Shown: piece by piece, positions 1-10,870 of the stretch
Layout: each line of letters begins with the position of its first letter
Numbering within the stretch: the first letter of the stretch is position 1
Source: Adiantum capillus-veneris
Taxonomy: Eukaryota > Streptophyta > Polypodiopsida > Polypodiales > Pteridaceae
Length of the DNA: 64,000 bases
Direction: 5' to 3'
NCBI GenBank assembly: GCA_014529385.2
Contig: CM043944.1
Span: forward strand, 64,438,248-64,502,247
The notes under the pieces: model-generated
The model's database searches: none
Told to the model about the DNA's origin: nothing
The model's input: only the letters and a program-made list of their open reading frames with translations
Made by a program: the position numbers and the translations under genes

Positions 1-38
1 AGATAATAGGTTTGCTAACTCAGGTAGAGTCTCTGCAG

Positions 39-697
39 CCTGATCAAAAGTCAACTCCCACTGCACACTCACACAGAGGTGTTTCTCCTTGATCCACAAA
101 TGTCTGTAATTATTAGACAAAAGACCAGTCCATCTGGGACCTTTGAGAGTTGGTTTCTCCACTGTGCTATGCTGGAGGTTACTGTGATCATCTTTCCATA
201 TGAGAACAACCATCACTGGAGTCTCATATGCCTTGATGTTGACCAACCAGCAGTGTGGGTGTTCAATTCAATAAAAGGAACCCACCCTGAAATTAGGCTG
301 TAAGTCTTTTGTATCAGAAAGTGTTTCTTATAGATATCCATGTAAATTTGAAGCCTCATGCTAACATCTTGACATTGCTTTGTGCAGTTGTATAAAGAGG
401 TTGTTGCTTGCCTATGGCAAGCTATGTGGAAGGTATGAACTATACAAGGCCCCAATCAAAGAAGTACCTGTCCCAAATCAAACCGATGGGAATTCTTGCG
501 GCTGGAGATGTCTTCTCCATGCAGAATATGTCTTGCAAAGCTACTTTGCATTAAAACCTTTCATGACTAAGGTACCCATTTGGCAATGCATTCAGTTAGT
601 TTTGGTTTAGTCTATAAAAGAATTCTCACCATGTGGTCTTTCAATTTTGCAGAGTGCTTTAAAAAACTACACATATGATTATTTGCAAAGATACCGA
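39..697 (+). CDS. Ulp1-type cysteine protease domain (3' part of a gene, partial)
   Basis: Three exons read as a C48/Ulp1-like SUMO-protease fold. Exon 39-299 holds the His motif NNHHWSLICLDV followed by VWVFNS, where the usual catalytic Asp position is Asn. The intron 300-387 is GT-AG (gtaagt...gtgcag). Exon 388-571 holds the oxyanion Gln and catalytic Cys in PNQTDGNSCGW with the family spacing. Intron 572-652 follows, then exon 653-697, ending at a strong gtaagt donor. Splicing keeps one frame across both introns. The 5' part lies outside the window; the first acceptor (tctctgcag, 38/39) is a guess. Ulp1 domains occur both in host deSUMOylases and as cargo of plant DNA transposons. The His and Cys motifs are seen directly; activity is uncertain because of the Asp-to-Asn change. 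It probably continues into the acidic/FCP1-like part downstream. Confidence 0.8.
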
Positions 698-792
698 GTA
701 AGTTTAATACAACACCTGCTTACTATGTCTAGCCCTAGAGAGCTTGAAGATAGCGGCTTGGATGAGCGCACTATTGATCTTACAAAACATGA

Positions 793-1920
793 CGTGCCAC
801 CACGACAAACCCCTACATCCGATACAGTGAATCGCAACGGGCCGAGGGTGTCATATCAGCAGAAGATGAAAGAGCCGAGGATGAGGAAAGGTCAAATGAG
901 CATATGGAAGGTGCTAAGGTTCAACCGGAGGAGACAATGAAAGAGCCAAGTCAGCCAGTGGAGGAGCCAAAGGAGCCTATGGTTGAAACCCAAGATGAGG
1001 AAAGCAGGCCTATAGATGAGCAAACGGATATGGATGAGGAAAGCAGGCCTAGGGATGAGCAAAATGATATGGATCAGGCAAGGATGTATGAGGCAAGCCG
1101 ATCAACCGAGGGAGACGAAAAGATCTTGGAAGAAACCTTGAATGAGGCAGAAAGAGCCATGGGGGAGACCGCTGATGAAGATGTGAATGATGACTATGAA
1201 GATAAAGCGGAGGAGAGCAACAACGACATGAACACTACAGAGACCCAGTATGGACCCTTGCTACCTGTAGATACGGTTGTTCCGGTAATGTCTATTCAAG
1301 TATGGCAAAATATGTTCAGCTTCTAACTACTTATATGTACTTGTCAACTTTTACAGAGGTTGATTATCTTGGACGTCAATGGATTGCTGCTGATGCGGGT
1401 GCCTCTCGGTGACAGAGGACCCTTTGAGGATTTGCAAACGTTTCAGATGGGAACTTGTCGAGTCGTGGTTCGTCCAGGAACCAAGGAATTTATTCAGTTT
1501 CTTCTTCCGCGCTTCAGAGTTGCCATATGGTCTTCAATGCAAAGGCAAAACTTGTCGCCACTAGTTGCAATAGTTTGCAGTTTATGCCAATCTCACACGT
1601 CAGATTTTGCCTTTTTGTATGATCAAAGAAAATGCGTTACCGTTGAGGGCCACTACCACCCTAAAAAACCAGGCTTACCTCTTTTGTACAAACCGTTTAG
1701 CCAAATCGGTGTACCTTTTGATGCAACTAATACACTACTAATTGATGATACTCCTGAAAAGGGAGAACTAAATCCGCCGGGAACAACTATCTCACTACCT
1801 TCTTTCGAGGGGCATTCCTTCGATTTTTACCTTGAAGACATTCTGATTCCATACTTACAAAAATTGTATCTCAGTCCATTGTTCACTGACGAGTTTGTAC
1901 TTTCTAATGAATTAAGATGA
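793..1920 (+). CDS. acidic linker plus FCP1/HAD-like phosphatase domain (3' end of the Ulp1 gene?)
   Basis: Frame 1 from about 793 to 1284 encodes a very acidic, Glu/Asp-rich segment with an imperfect repeat around DEESRP and DEQNDMD. An intron 1285-1356 (gtaatg...tttacag) is phase 0 on both sides and joins it to exon 1357-1920. That exon starts RLIILDVNGLLL, the motif I position of FCP1/NIF-type HAD phosphatases. The second Asp of DxDx(T/V) is Asn here; plant proteins with a D(L/V)NGLL motif exist. RPGTKEFIQFLLPRFRVAIW and LLIDDTPEK match the later FCP1 motifs (the DD near the C-terminus binds metal). The stop is at 1918-1920. How 698-793 is spliced to the protease exons was not resolved, so fusion into one protein is inferred from order, strand and lack of another start. 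Confidence 0.7.
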
Positions 1921-1947
1921 TTCTTCTATCATGTCTTTGTCTTGTCT

Positions 1948-1950
<3 letters not shown>

Positions 1951-2016
<66 letters not shown>
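1951..2016. repeat. compound microsatellite (TA)n-(GA)n
   Basis: About 30 bases of AT repeat pass directly into about 35 bases of GA repeat, 30 bp after the stop codon of the FCP1-like gene. The same TA-GA compound recurs at 49442-49590. Confidence 0.95.
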
Positions 2017-2019
<3 letters not shown>

Positions 2020-2138
2020 ACGTGGTAAAGAAATGTATTTCAAGCACACTTTTTCACAGGGCACAATTGAAAAATGAGATCAATAAACTTCATGTCTTGA
2101 AAGTCATTTGTATACACTTGGGTTCACAAGAATATCTG

Positions 2139-3559
2139 TTACATTGACACTACTTCAACCCGACCATCCAACTCTTTGCACAAAATATCTTTTTCCCTTC
2201 GCCGCATCACCTTACGGCCAGCTAAGAAAAAGGAAAAATCTGATAGGTCCTTGTACAGTGACTCTTCAATGATGTCATTTCGCAAATGCTGAAGACTGCA
2301 TAGCTCCCTTATTGTAACCACCAATAGTAGGCCATGCTCTTTATCAATCACTTCCACATCCACAGTAGGATTATCTTCCAAACCTGCAGAAACCTGGTCC
2401 ATAGGAATGTACTTACCGTTTAGCATTTGTGATCGCATATACCAAAATGAGAGTAACAGTGATTGGCTTGCAATCATGTACTTGACAACTAGAGTATCAA
2501 GCGCGACCTCGCACCGTAAACCAATCTCTTCCTTTGCATACCATCCTTTGTCAAGAAGTTTGTCACAGGATGACTGCTGAAATGACTTGCACATGAACAT
2601 AGTTTTTGTAACTCGGATGTTGTAGCTATGAAACAGCTCTATGAAGAGTGCAACAGGACAAAAGTTTGCAATTCTAACCAGTTTGGTAGGAATAGAGCTA
2701 CGTAGAGACCTTTGTATATCCTTGTAGAGCTTACTTCGCATTGCCTCCACCATTGTTTCCTCGGGAACTGGCCAGTCCACAGTGTTCTAATCGGTTGGTA
2801 GAGGCACTTTCACCAACATGCCATTCTTATTCCCTGAGCTGAGTTGGTAAAAGTGGTCATAAAAAAAGATTCCCTCATCAGCCAGTCTTTTGTTGCTCCT
2901 CTCTGAGTACTGTAGAGAACCAATGTGGGCATGCACAACATGGAAGAGGCCTATTATGCACTCCACAGGTTCCCATTGCTCGTAAGAAGAGGGATAAACA
3001 TCTGCAATATATATAAGAAGAGTTAAACTAAGAGTATCAATAAGTACAAATGACAAATCTAATGTAATTGAGCTGTGAAGAATGGAGACATTACTCATAA
3101 CAAGCGGGAGAAACATTGCAAAATATATAAGAAAAGTTATAATGAGAGTATCAGTAAGTTCACATGTCAAGAGTACTTACAATTGCAACGTGGTTGATGT
3201 ATATTTGATACATTTCCACCGTTTGCTATCACCTCTGGATGAGTAAACACATGCTGAACAAGAACTTCCTTTACAGATCTTTTGCCGATTTCAACTTTGA
3301 AATCCAACACCCTGGCCTTCCATGCTGAGCGGTAAACGTTGATACCACTAGACCTCTTGGGTCTTCTTGGTTGCATGAGGACCCATGAACCTTTGTTTAT
3401 CCTTTGTCGAACCCATTGGTTCTCTCCACTTATTGAAGCTGGTATTGTAATTGAGGATATGCTACTACTTGGCCTTCTAGGCAAAGTGTAGTTGTTGGTT
3501 GTTGGTGTGAGAGACAGTAAACACCTGGAGGCTCTTGGGCGAGAAGACGTGGACGCCAT
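2139..3559 (-). pseudogene. family 1 gene, copy A (unknown function, two exons)
   Basis: Exon 1 is 3559-3181 (Met at 3559; Ser/Arg/Thr-rich start, then IGKRSVKEVLVQHVFTHPE). The intron 3180-3002 is GT-AG (gtaagt...ttgcag), phase 1. Exon 2 is 3001-2139 and starts VYPSSYEQWEPVE. One in-frame TAG at 2787-2789 interrupts it; the frame stays open on both sides and ends at 2139. The last ~70 residues (VDVEVIDKEHGLLLVVTIRE, then SFFLAGRKVMRR) have strand/helix spacing suggesting a ubiquitin-like beta-grasp domain, which is inference. I do not recognise the family. A diverged paralogue with the same intron position and phase lies at 10871-12092. It is convergent with the Ulp1/FCP1-like gene. Confidence 0.6.
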
Positions 3560-3911
3560 AACTCTCAGAGAAAAGCTTTAGTGGAGGGAGATTCACTTTG
3601 AAAGCATTCTAATGGAGGGAAAGTGTTTTAGAATTCCAATATCTTGTGCGGGCTTAATGGTCACTCTCCAGTACGTTAATGACCATAAGAGAATATCAGA
3701 AGTGGGACCACACGCAAGCACCTAAAAGCTCGGTAAAAGGAAGAAAATTACTATGCTACAATCCTAGTTTCGTGAAAGTTTTATGCTATTTTCCTATTTT
3801 TTGAGTCTTTCCACGTACTTTCCTACGTAACGTAGCCTTCATGCTCATTGGACGCGCTCTATTTTTCTCTCTCTTCATATGGCCCTCCAAATGACCTCTG
3901 AAATTTCCTAA
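3560..3911. other. upstream region of family 1 copy A
   Basis: This stretch lies between the start codon of the copy A gene and the LTR at 3912. No ORF or clear repeat was seen. It would contain that gene's promoter, but no convincing TATA element was picked out. Confidence 0.4.
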
Positions 3912-4733
3912 TGTGTGTCCCCTTTTACCTCTTTGAGAGAAAGAACTTAATTATTTATTTTTATGTATCTAAATTCTCAGTGGACCCCTTTCAAACCTAT
4001 CCAATAGGATTCAAGCACATCATGAGGGCAACGTGTGGAGGATCATTTGAACATGTGTCTTTTATGCTTATTAAGTCATTTGGTTTGAATTGAATACTTT
4101 AAACACTTAGTCAATCAAGCATGGAAACGTTTTATGCTTCTTGAGAGTTTATATTTGAATTGAACACTTCAAGAACCTTAGTCGTTTTAAGCATAAAAAT
4201 CACCTCAAGCTTTGGACAAGGTTCCCACGAACACTTAGTACAAGCACCTCATGCTTGGATGGGATTCCCACCTCAAGGTCAGCACTGGCTTGCCTAAGGT
4301 CATTGGACTTTTTAACACTAACTTTTGGAGGTCTTTAGTGAAGCTAACCTTAAAGTCTTTTAAGCTCCATTAGATGCACGTTGCTCTTTGATAGATTACC
4401 TCCGTTTGGACCTCAATTGAGATGTAACCATCTCTTCTCTTGGTCCCTTGTTGAGGTAAATTTAGAAGCACTTATTGCACGTTGCTCTTTGGTAGACTGT
4501 CTCCTTTTGGACCCCTATTGAGATGCACTTATTGCACGTTGCTCTTTGGTAGACTGTCTCCTTTTGGACCCCTATTGAGATGCAATCATTTCTCCTTTTG
4601 CTCCCCTGTTGAGATAGGTCTAGAAGTACATATCTATATCCTAACTCTCGTTTTCCTTTTATCTTCCCATATTAAATGATCTCTCTAATATGAGAAAATT
4701 ATTTGGTAAAGTTATATATTATATTTTATGACA
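3912..4733 (-). repeat. left (3') LTR of a decayed Ty3/gypsy element
   Basis: About 820 bp, beginning TGTGTGTCC and ending TTTTATGACA (TG...CA). It is clearly similar over its whole length to 57314-58080. Immediately inside it the minus strand reads a short purine tract (agagaggtaa), as expected of a PPT next to a 3' LTR. A 65-bp direct duplication lies inside it: the segment from gcacgttgctctttgg to cctattgagatgca occurs twice near 4475-4585. Confidence 0.7.
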
Positions 4734-6423
4734 TTACCTCTCTATTGAAATCATAGTCGTCCTCGGTTATGAGATAGAGAAGATAAAGCCTAGTCATTAG
4801 TCCATGTTTCTTAGCGGGGGTAGAGGATCCCTTTTTACCCTACGACATCATTCTAGAATAAGTGGCTAATCCATTTGGTGCTCGAGAGACTTAGATTCGC
4901 AAGCATGTCTGCTCTTTAGTCCATATCATACTTCCAAAGTAGAGTGACAAGTTCTACTTGGTGTTTGGGAGACGTTGTCATCACAAACATGATCCTAAGC
5001 ATGCATACTTCTTAAATTTTTTGCACAATAAAAGAAAGAGAATGAGTTTTAAAAGACAAAAACATTGTTAATTTAAAATTCCTTTTTATTTGCTTAATCT
5101 AGTGTAGCATTGTAAGCATTGACAAGGTTCATATTATCCTTAAGATAGGTTCCTTGCATCCATCTAGCATCTTTAAAACGATAATTCTTAAACTAAACAA
5201 GATATCATTGGATAACGTTAAAGTTTCTTAGTACCTTGTCTTCGTGTCGAAGAATCAATTTGGGCTACAACACCTCTTCTTGATCTTCGATCTCTGGTGG
5301 GTCCTCCATTATTGGTTCTTTTGGTGGCTCTCCTTTGTAAGGCTTGAGTAGGCTCACACGGTTAGCATTGTGAATGAGCCAATGGTTGGGCAACTTTAAC
5401 TAATAAGTGATCTCATTGATTTGCTTAAGAATTTTAAAAGAAAGGATCATAGTATCTTTTTGCTACTTTAGCATAATACTCTTGGTGGCTCGTACGATTC
5501 TTGCTCGTAGTATGCCTTAGATGAGCCTTGAGAAACTTTGGCAAGACCCAATCATTTTTCTTAAAGGCTAAGGCTCTTATGTGCTTATTAGTAGTAGCCC
5601 TTTTTGCCTTTGCTGTGAGATGGATATAACCTTTTTAATATTTGGAAAAGATTCTTGTAAGTCTCTGCTATATTCATCAGCAACAACGAATATCTTCCCA
5701 TATAATTTAAGTAGTAAGGGACTTTTGGATCTTCCCTCTTTAAGCTCGAAAGGTGCTTTTCCCATAGACGTATGTACAATATCATTGTACGCATACTCTA
5801 TAAGAGGTAGGTATTTCTTTCATTGAGAATGTTGATCTACTTCCATGACATATGATTTTAGTAGATTCAAGAATCGTTAGATTAGTTATTTCACTCTGGT
5901 CATCCGTTTGTGGATGATAGGCCAAAAGAGAAATTTAATTCACTTCCTAGATTCTCAAAGAGACCCTTCTAGGAATTATTGGTTATTTTAGGATCTTTGT
6001 CCGACACTATGGATGTTGGTAAGCCATGACACTTGAAAATTTGAGATCTAAAGAGGTTTACCTTTTGATGTGCCTTAATACTCTTTTTGACAGGCATAGA
6101 GTGTGTTTTCTTGATAAGCCTGTTGATTGAAACAATCCAAGTTGCTTCCCTCGATCATCTTTTAATTTTTGGTATGCCACGTATTTTGAAACATACTCTG
6201 GTATGTTTACTTTTCATGGTAGACCAACAGAAATACATTTCTACTCCTAGAAGAGTAAATTATGAAATCCCTCTTTGCCGCGCATAAGGAGAAGCATGGG
6301 ATTCATGTATGACTTTCTTACTGTATTGGTGTGAGTAACACATAGCCTATTGCCGTTTGGAAGAGAACCATCCTTCAAGGTGATGGTTATTTTTTTCTTC
6401 CCTAATGCAAAGGCTATAATTAC
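4734..6423 (-). pseudogene. gypsy integrase and C-terminal region, decayed
   Basis: Fragments on the minus strand resemble the end of a Ty3/gypsy integrase: at about 5580-5770 MGKAPFELKEGRSKSPLLLK (the usual 'GxSPFExxYGRxPxxP' region) followed by ADEYSRDLQESF. Around 5250-5350 there is a Pro/Glu-rich stretch ending in KLILRHEDKVLRN, similar to the chromodomain-proximal tail of chromoviruses. Many frameshifts; the DDE core is not readable as one ORF. Nothing else was recognised between 4734 and 5250. Confidence 0.5.
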
Positions 6424-7520
6424 CTACTTAAAGTCTTGGTGAGTAGCATACTCATCTATCATAAAAGATAGATCGTTGTGAGTTACTATAGACACCACAT
6501 TTACCCTTGGTCGTTGTGAAAGTGCATCAACCACTTGATTGTGCTTGCTAGCAATGTGAGCAATATGAAATTTAAATTGCGAAAGAAAATTTGCCCACCT
6601 CATTTGTTTTTCGGAGAGCTTGGTTTGAGTCATGAGTTTCTTGAGGCTTTGTGATCCATTCGTAGGATGAATGGAGCCCCCAAGAGATAGTGCTTCCATG
6701 TGTATAGGGCATGTAGAAAAGCTAAAAAGCTCTTTTTCGTATATGCCCAAGACCCATTCATTGACATTGAGCCTTTGTCTCTCATATGGTATGGCATGTC
6801 CTTCTTGAAGCGAAAATGCTCCAAGGAAATCACCACAAGCATCACATTGGACCTCAAATGGCTTTGAGAGATCCGGAAGCAAAGGATTGGTTGGGAGGTA
6901 AGCTTCTCTTTGAGCTTTTCAAAATCATTTTGTTCTTTAGCAATCCATGAGTACTCAACGTTCTTTCTTGTTAAATCATGCAATGGTCCTGCGATTTGAG
7001 ATAATTTTGCTATATGAAGCATCTATAGTATGCACACATACCAATAAAGCTTCTTAGCTCATGTAGATTCCTTGGATTAGGCCATGCTTTTATTACCTCC
7101 AACTTTGATGGATTCATACATATACCATCTTGAGAGATGATGTGACCTAAATATTGAATCTCTTGAAGAAAAAATTCAAGAGAATATTAATGAAAAACTT
7201 ATTCTCTCTCACAACTTGAAATTTTACTTGGAGGTGTCACTTGTACTCCTCAAGAGAATTTGAGTGTCCTGAAGATTTTTGTCCATCGTGAGTTTGAATG
7301 CGGTTGGAGCATTTGTCATGCCAAAACTTGTAACTTATCAAATAGACCTTCTATCCGCGGCATGGGAAATGTTTTTTTTTATAGTGATCCTATTTAGTGC
7401 TCTATAGTCAACACACATGTACTCAAAGTACTAGTGAACAGAATGGAGAGGAGCTAGGCCTCACCATCACTTTTTCCACTAATTCATGCACTTGTCTCAT
7501 GATCTCCTCTTGTTAAGCTT
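6424..7520 (-). pseudogene. gypsy reverse transcriptase C-terminus and RNase H
   Basis: Two overlapping frames cover the RT thumb (LHDLTRKNVEYSWIAKEQ, about 7000-6900) and RNase H (LPDLSKPFEVQCDAC, FILRMDHKA, KFHIAHIASKHNQVVDALSQ). The last motif is the typical end of Ty3/gypsy RNase H ('GKxNxVADALSR'). The upstream RT region to about 7520 is broken; the palm YxDD motif was not found intact. Confidence 0.75.
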
Positions 7521-7527
7521 GTGAAAC

Positions 7528-8235
7528 TCAATAAGGAGGTTTATTAGGCGGTGAGCTTCCTAGTAGAAGCTCTGTTGTGTGGTCATCATCCCCTTGTTTT
7601 GGAGGTGGCTCACTAGGGATGTCATCAATGAAAAAATCTTGGAAACCATTTAGGAAATTAGACAGCTCTAATTCCTTTTGATTTCCTTTATTGCTACTTG
7701 TGAAAACATTAGAATCATTTACAGATTCTCTAACAAAAATCATATATGCAAAAATAGAGCTTTTCATTGACTTATCAAAAGAAAGCGTATTTACCAGGGA
7801 TATGGTGTTCCCCGAATCATTAGAATCTATGTACATGCTCTTTTCCCTGTAGGTGAAATAGATTCTCCTTTCAGGGAAATTCATGTTGGCCGTCATGCGG
7901 TTGAACCATGGTGCCCCTAGGATAACATTTTCATGTTGGAGACGAGATGAGAGATAAAAAAATTCTTCTTTGTCGACATAGCTTTGGACATGAAGCCTCA
8001 ACTTCCCAATCAAGGGAGTAATGGAGGCTTTCTATCCCTTGAGAGATCCATCGGTAGTTACAATATCTCCCATCTCAAAAGATTTAATGCCCAACTTGGT
8101 GGCCAACTCCGTTGATATGAAGTTGTGAGTAGAGCCAGGGTTAAACAAGATGAAAGCATCATGCTCCCTTACTTTCACCCAAGCATAGGAGAGGTGAGCC
8201 TTGCAATGAGTATCCTCTTTTGGAGCTTCAACCAT
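7528..8235 (-). pseudogene. gypsy aspartic protease region
   Basis: Two minus-strand ORFs (8235-8032 and 8013-7528). The first has FILFNPGSTHNFISTELATK, which matches the retroviral-type protease motif LLDSGATHNFIS, but the catalytic Asp is Asn and the Ser after it is Pro. The second continues the protease fold (NVILGAPWFNRMTANMNF) and runs into the acidic linker before RT. The loss of the catalytic Asp alone would inactivate it. Confidence 0.7.
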
Positions 8236-8399
8236 GGAAGCTCTAGGAGTGTCATTGAGTACATTTCTTTTAAGTCAAGAACGATAACCATGTCCTTGCT
8301 CCCCACACTTAAAGAATTTATGGTCTTTATGAAAGGCCTCTAATTCTTCGGGAGAGAGCTTAGTTTTACCTTTGTAAGCTCCTTTCTTCTTGGCCTTGT

Positions 8400-9630
8400 T
8401 GTTGTTGGTGTTGATGTTAGCTTGGGAAGAGTTTTGAGCATTGCTCTTCCCTTTAGCTTCATTTTGATCCTTGTTTTCTATGGGCTTGAAATTTCCTCAC
8501 GCCCCTTGTTGAAATTGATCCTTGAAGCAACCATAGTGTGGTGGATGACTTCGGTGATAGTGTTAGGCCATTGTGAGTTGACATACTTGGCAATTTCTTC
8601 AGGTAATCTCGTACAAAATTGTTGCTTTTGTTTGGCAAAGTCTATCCTTTGAAAGACTTTAGCTTTGAGATGTAATCCCAAAACTTGTCTACATATTTGT
8701 GGATAGACTCATTGAAGAGCAGCTCCAAGCTCTACCATTTGGTAAGCACTTTGTCATTTACATCGCTTACAAAAAGGAATTTCTTCATGATGGAAACTCA
8801 TAGAGTTTTTCATGTCTTTGGGGCCTCGTCCTGTTGCCACGAAGGCTAGCCCACCATTGACAAGAAGATTTTTGTAAGTGCATAGCTACATGGCGTAGCT
8901 TGGAGGACTCCATGAAGCCCTTGTCTCCAAAGGACGCATCAAATTGTTGGATGAAGGCCAATACTTTGTTGGTGGCACCAAAGGTGCCATCATAGGTGAG
9001 AAAAGAGATACTCTTTCCTCCCTCTTTGAATTTATTGAGCCTTTGGGACCTTCGCCATGCAGGGTAAGTTTTGCCGCATGTCCTCTCCTCTTGTATTGTC
9101 CTCTCCTCTTGTATTCTCTAGGAGAATAACTATTTCTTTTGTCGGAAGAAAAGTAAGGTGAAGAAGAAGGAGAAGAGGGTGACCTCTTTCTTGACCTTTA
9201 CTTCCTTTGTTTCCTCTCTTCCCTTCCGGAGTGACGAGGAGAAGGACTGTGTGTTGACCGTTTCCTCATGGGAGGAGTTGACGACAGTCTAGACCGCCGT
9301 CTTTGTGGAGCCACATCTTTAGAGGAATTTGAGGATTTGGTTCTTTCTCATTCTTTGGATTCCTCCTCTATTATGGAGAGTCTTATCTTGGAAGTCTCAT
9401 CAAGAGGCCTCCTAACTTCTCTCTCCTCTTGGAGAGGAAGAGAGATCCCATAAGCACGAAGTTGTTGGGTAACTTTGGCTTGCAAAGTAGGGTTGCCCAT
9501 AGCTTGATGCAACCTAGTAACAAATTAATTGATTAACATGGGGGACATCATCATTAGCACTTTCATGTGCAAAATCAAAGTTATCAATGTTCATTCTACT
9601 CTCTTGGTTATTGTCAGCCATTCTAATTAT
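8400..9630 (-). pseudogene. gypsy gag region, decayed
   Basis: Minus-strand fragments include a stretch around 8480-8680 (RIDFAKQKQQFCTRLPEEIA) that resembles the C-terminal part of a gypsy gag, followed upstream by Arg/Ser-rich and charged segments up to about 9620. No single ORF covers it. Assignment rests on position between PBS and protease as much as on sequence. Confidence 0.5.
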
Positions 9631-10076
9631 ACTTATGTGTTTACTTAGTGTATTTTTGGCAATACAAAACCTTAGTTACTACTCCTCTTAGCCTTTGAAA
9701 ATAAGCACTTAAGTATCTAAACCACAGCTCGAATTGGTTAATTAATAGAGAGTAGTGAAGTGGGTCTAACATAGCAGAATTGTCGAGGGATAGTTCCTTT
9801 CGAACTTCTTATGGCTCAATAATGGTAAAGCCGTAGGCAAGTCTAAAAAGACCCGATTATTAAGACCAAATCTCCCAAGGTGTGCACCATATCCCACATA
9901 GTGGGCTCAACAAAATTAATAATAGATCCTATTCCCACTTACCCTAATATAATTAAAAAAATCATCCATTAATAGGCTACTTAAGGACCTCTCTTCTCAA
10001 GCAAGAAAAGAGAAACCACATGCTTTGATACCAATATAATGGAAATGGCCTATGAACTTTGAGATAGCGGAATTAA
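9631..10076. other. gypsy leader, PBS and junction with the next element
   Basis: Non-coding. It contains the PBS-like sequence (minus strand, about 10034-10021) and about 40 bp that match neither the LTR at 3912 nor the terminus at 10077. No gene seen. Confidence 0.5.
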
Positions 10077-10215
10077 GTATTAGAAAGGGAATGGGGTCTA
10101 AGGGGGCCTCTTTATTTGCCATGGGATTAAAAAAGGAGATTATGGAAAGGGCAAATGGGTGGATGCCATGTGGACTGAAATGATGGGTATGGAAGAGCCT
10201 AAACGTAAGTGGTCA
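10077..10215 (+). repeat. left terminal region of the large TIR element
   Basis: This is similar in the same orientation to the left 140 bp of the MITE at 36601 (shared blocks: rGGGAATGGGGT, GGCCTCTTTATTTGCC, ATGCCATGTG, ATGGGTATG, GTGGTCAAA). It is the inverted counterpart of 56475-56530. Confidence 0.65.
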
Positions 10216-10870
10216 AATTTGTACTCTTTTATAAAATACAAAGAGAAAATATCTTATAAATTAAAAAAAATAAACTTTTCTCTAGATAGTTGAGTAAAAA
10301 CCAATCCTTTTTCTCTCTAGTGGCTGTCAGTTTCTTCCCCCTCTCTCCTAAAAATGGGTCCCTCCATAAACGTGTTGATCATTCCCTCCTGTACCATCTC
10401 TCACTTCTCTTCACTTCAGCTTGCAAGAGTTGCTTCTCTTTCCTTCCTTTCAATTTTCCCTCCCAAAAGCTTTGCAGCAGAAGTTTGAATCTCCTTTCCC
10501 TCCTCAAGATTACTGCATTCTCCTCAAGCTTGCTGAATTCTCCTCAACCTGAAGTTCTCCATTTCTCCATTAGCCTCACGAAACACCTCTACCTAAAGCT
10601 GAAGATCTGCATCATATTTTTTTGCTAGATCATCCCTCTTTCTTTCCTCAACAGGTTTCCTGATCCTCCTCCATAGAGAGGATCTACTTTCCTCTCAAGC
10701 TTTGCAACATTATCTTCCCTATTAAGCCAACAAGCAACTGGAGCAATATAGCAGTAAGTGGAATCCTTCGTCTTTGTATACCATCAAGAATCTTGCTCTA
10801 TACAACTGAGAACGTGGATGTGAAATCTCTAATCATAAGTGTTTGTTTGCAGGTTGTGCCACTATTCCCC
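10216..10870 (+). promoter_or_regulatory. probable promoter and 5' UTR of family 1 copy B
   Basis: This is a CT-rich leader with no long coding frame of its own. A probable 5'-UTR intron runs 10754-10852 (gtaagtgg...tttgcag), placing the Met at 10871 nineteen bases after the acceptor. A-rich sequence with TATAAA-like words lies near 10230-10270. Confidence 0.4.

Larger units (their letters stand above)
3912..10040 (-). mobile_element. decayed Ty3/gypsy retrotransposon, 5' LTR missing
   Basis: The order on the minus strand is PBS (about 10021-10034), gag, protease, RT, RNase H, integrase, PPT, 3' LTR. The PBS reads TGGTATCAAAGC on the minus strand, close to the initiator-Met tRNA complement TGGTATCAGAGC. 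No second LTR follows the PBS; about 40 bp further on the end of another element begins (10077). Frameshifts and stops are spread throughout, so it is dead. Similar LTR sequence at 57314-58080 is a solo LTR. Confidence 0.75.

Noticed and set aside
39-697. Ulp1 protease as cargo of the CACTA element
   Set aside because: CACTA and Mutator-like elements can carry Ulp1 domains, but this gene is about 40 kb from the CACTA ends, outside its target duplication, and on the far side of another element.
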